DNA of 64,000 nt from Ciborinia camelliae (Eukaryota > Ascomycota > Leotiomycetes > Helotiales > Sclerotiniaceae): the NCBI GenBank assembly GCA_025890175.1, contig JANPYM010000012.1, forward strand, positions 727,388 through 791,387, in the 5' to 3' direction. Below, one piece after another: positions 61,959 to 64,000 of the stretch. The number at the start of each line of letters is the position of its first letter. The first letter of the stretch is position 1. A program made the position numbers and the translations under genes. Under the pieces are notes generated by a model. The model had not been told where the DNA came from, made no database searches, and worked only from the letters and a program-made list of their open reading frames with translations.

Positions 61959-62358
61959 GGTACTCGTTTACTGGGAGCTGTATGAGTATATCTGCATATT
62001 ATTGCTTTCTACCACAATAAATTATCAACACTGCCGACTGCATATCCAGCCAACACGGGCATTGTAAAAAATGATACCTATTTTTCCTATTTAATCGAAA
62101 CAAGTGTCTTAGGATTGTGTCAAAAAAAATGTTCGCATGAAGTGTCTTTAAAAAAAAATATGAATCCGTATGAATCCGCAAGTTAAATAAAGTCAAGACC
62201 AAGCCCCATTCTTATTGGTCAGCAACTTCTCCGAAGTGGAACCACAATTTATTATAAGCTTTGTGTACCTACATACCACCTCTAGATAGAGTTGTCCTGA
62301 CCTTAGTAATATATCTCGTCAATCTCTACTTTCACCTCCAGATAATCCGTTCCTAATA
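61959..62358. other. Intergenic
   Basis: Spacer and promoter of the Rab-GGTase gene. Direct repeat ATGAATCCGTATGAATCCG near 62160. Nothing else seen. Confidence 0.45.
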
Positions 62359-63539
62359 ATGGCTCTCGTCTCTGGACCCGGCCGAGCGGGCTCTGCCGCT
62401 CTGCCAGAAGAACTTCAGCTCGCCATCGAACCCCATGTAAAATATATACAGAGTCTCGACTCCGTAGGTATTCATTCTCCTCGCATCCCCGCACTTCACT
62501 AACATCTTCTGCTTGTAGCGCAAAGATGAGCTTGAATATTGGCATACAGAACACCTAAGATTAAACGGACTCTACTGGGGACTCACCGCACTTCACTTAC
62601 TCGGTCGACCTGATGCGCTGCCGAGACGAGAAACAATCGATTTCGTTTTGAGCTGCCAACATAAAAATGGTGGATTTGGAGCTGCCCCCGGCCATGACGC
62701 ACACTTGTTATACACAGTTAGTGCAGTGCAGATATTAGTGATGGTAGATGCGGTCGAGGATCTAGAGAAGAATCTGGATGGCAGGGGAAAGGATTTAGTT
62801 GGGAAGTGTGAGTGCCTTCATATTTGCGATTCGAGGGGCTACCATTAATGATTCCGATATGCAGATCTTGCAGATCTACAAAATAGGAATACGGGAACCT
62901 TTGCAGGAGATGAGTGGGGCGAGGAAGACACTAGGTTTCTCTACGCAGCGCTGAACGCCCTTTCACTGCTACACTTTTTACACCTGGTGGATGTCGATAT
63001 GGCAGTGAACTACATCGTTTCGTGTGCGAATTTCGATGGGGGGTATGGGGTTAGTCCTGGAGCTGAATCACATTCGGGACAAATATTTGCGTGTTTGGGT
63101 GCATTGTCAATTGCGAAGCGGATAGACGCGGTCAATATCGATAAGCTGGGTAGATGGCTGAGTGAGAGGCAAGTAGAGTGTGGTGGATTGAATGGCAGAC
63201 CTGAGAAAAAGGAAGATGTCTGTTATAGTTGGTGGGTCGCGACGAGTCTCGCCATGATCGGAAGGCTGCATTGGATTGATGGAGAGAAGCTCACCAATTT
63301 CATTTTGAAGTGTCAGGATACAGAGGAAGGTGGCTTTGCCGATAGACCGGGTGATATGGTCGATGTCTTCCACACCTGCTTTGGTATGGCTGGTTTATCT
63401 CTTCTTGGATTTCCTGGTGTTGAAGAGATAGATCCTATCTAGTAAGTTTCCACATCTCCAATATGTATGCTCCCACCGGCTAACGTCATCCAGCTGCATG
63501 CCGAAGAGAATTACAGAGCGAGCGCTAGGGCAGTCCTAG
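62359..63539 (+). CDS. BET2: Rab geranylgeranyltransferase (type II) beta subunit
   Basis: Catalytic beta subunit of 338 residues in four exons (62359-62463, 62519-62807, 62865-63441 and 63494-63539), with introns of 55, 57 and 52 bp starting GTAGGT, GTGAGT and GTAAGT. It transfers geranylgeranyl groups to C-terminal cysteines of Rab GTPases presented by the escort protein REP, together with an alpha subunit, in the cytosol. The prenyltransferase alpha-alpha barrel repeats are visible as [60 protein letters not shown] and [20 protein letters not shown]. Zinc ligands are the Asp and Cys of EDVCYSWW and the His of DVFHTCFG. Length and repeat order match BET2/RABGGTB. The reading is intact, unlike the decayed genes just upstream. 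Confidence 0.96.
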
Positions 63540-64000
63540 GATACCCTCTACTTTAATGATATAATGAATTATGAATCAGGTGATTGTATTCCTGTCGATT
63601 TCTCGATCAGACCCTCGTAATGAGGAGTTCTTGGAAAGGATCCGTCCAAGGTAGGATTCTTTATATACATTCTTCAATATTCTCTATCAGTATCTGGCTA
63701 TTCAAATCGCCCAGAGATACCCGAACTTTTCTCATTTATTCCTTGCTGTAATCAAATCTATATACTTTTAACTCCTGCCATCTAATAACCTTACACCGAT
63801 TAAAAAGTGGTATCAGGATACAAGGCAGGAGAATAGCAATTCATTGACCATGAGGTGTTTATGACTTAATAATGACATGAACACTCAAATGTCAGTGGTA
63901 CATAATATTAAAGTAAAGATAATATGTACCCCAGTATACCTTTCATTATTGGTCTGAAGAGGTACTTTTTGACTGCATAGTGAGGGGTAAAGTAAAGATA
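63540..64000. other. Intergenic, window edge
   Basis: 3' end of the Rab-GGTase gene and AT-rich spacer. Short repeats of AAAGTAAAGATA near 63911 and 63990. No gene seen. Confidence 0.45.

Overview
The window is nuclear DNA of a filamentous ascomycete. Most genes carry several short introns (about 48 to 134 bp) with GTAWGT-like donors, CTAAY-like branch points and YAG acceptors. The families present are typical of Pezizomycotina: PPR1/UaY-type Zn2Cys6 regulator, 2EXR protein, SigF-like NTF2 protein, GliK-like cyclotransferase and a conventional fungal kinesin. Moderate to low GC, AT-rich spacers and the gene set suggest a leotiomycete, perhaps of the Sclerotiniaceae. That placement is inference from memory of the families, not a search result.

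Layout. 0.5-7.5 kb: a Zn2Cys6 transcription factor and an MFS transporter, both on the minus strand. 7.5-15 kb: a gene-poor stretch with only simple repeats. 15-21 kb: a CCDC124-like ribosome-associated protein, a catalytically dead E2 variant resembling AKTIP/FTS, and a large serine-rich conserved protein. 24-25.5 kb: a type II membrane protein resembling fungal glycosyltransferases. 27-29.2 kb: three small fold-back elements followed by a small cysteine-containing secreted protein. 30.4-38.6 kb: a housekeeping block with a SigF-like NTF2 protein, mitochondrial acetoacetyl-CoA thiolase, RAD6/UBC2 and kinesin-1 heavy chain. 39-44 kb: a MITE-like element, a GPI-anchored Ser/Thr-rich surface protein, a long fold-back element and a 2EXR protein. 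46-53 kb: a DapA-family aldolase with a coding minisatellite, a SAM methyltransferase, and a GliK-like gamma-glutamylcyclotransferase convergent with the methyltransferase. 53.5-62 kb: a decaying region with a broken multi-pass membrane protein, a broken UbiD-type decarboxylase, a small secreted peptide gene and a broken UbiX/PAD1-type flavin prenyltransferase. 62.3-63.6 kb: the beta subunit of Rab geranylgeranyltransferase.

How the parts relate. RAD6, kinesin-1, thiolase, Rab-GGTase beta and the CCDC124-like gene are core functions with intact frames. The UbiD and UbiX remnants would together form a cinnamic/phenylacrylic acid decarboxylation system: UbiX makes the prenylated flavin cofactor that UbiD needs. 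Both copies are broken, so this looks like joint loss of a detoxification module. I found no tRNA, rRNA, CRISPR array or intact autonomous transposon. Gene models come from reading frames and splice-site inspection by eye; each proposed splice restores frame, but none was checked against transcripts.
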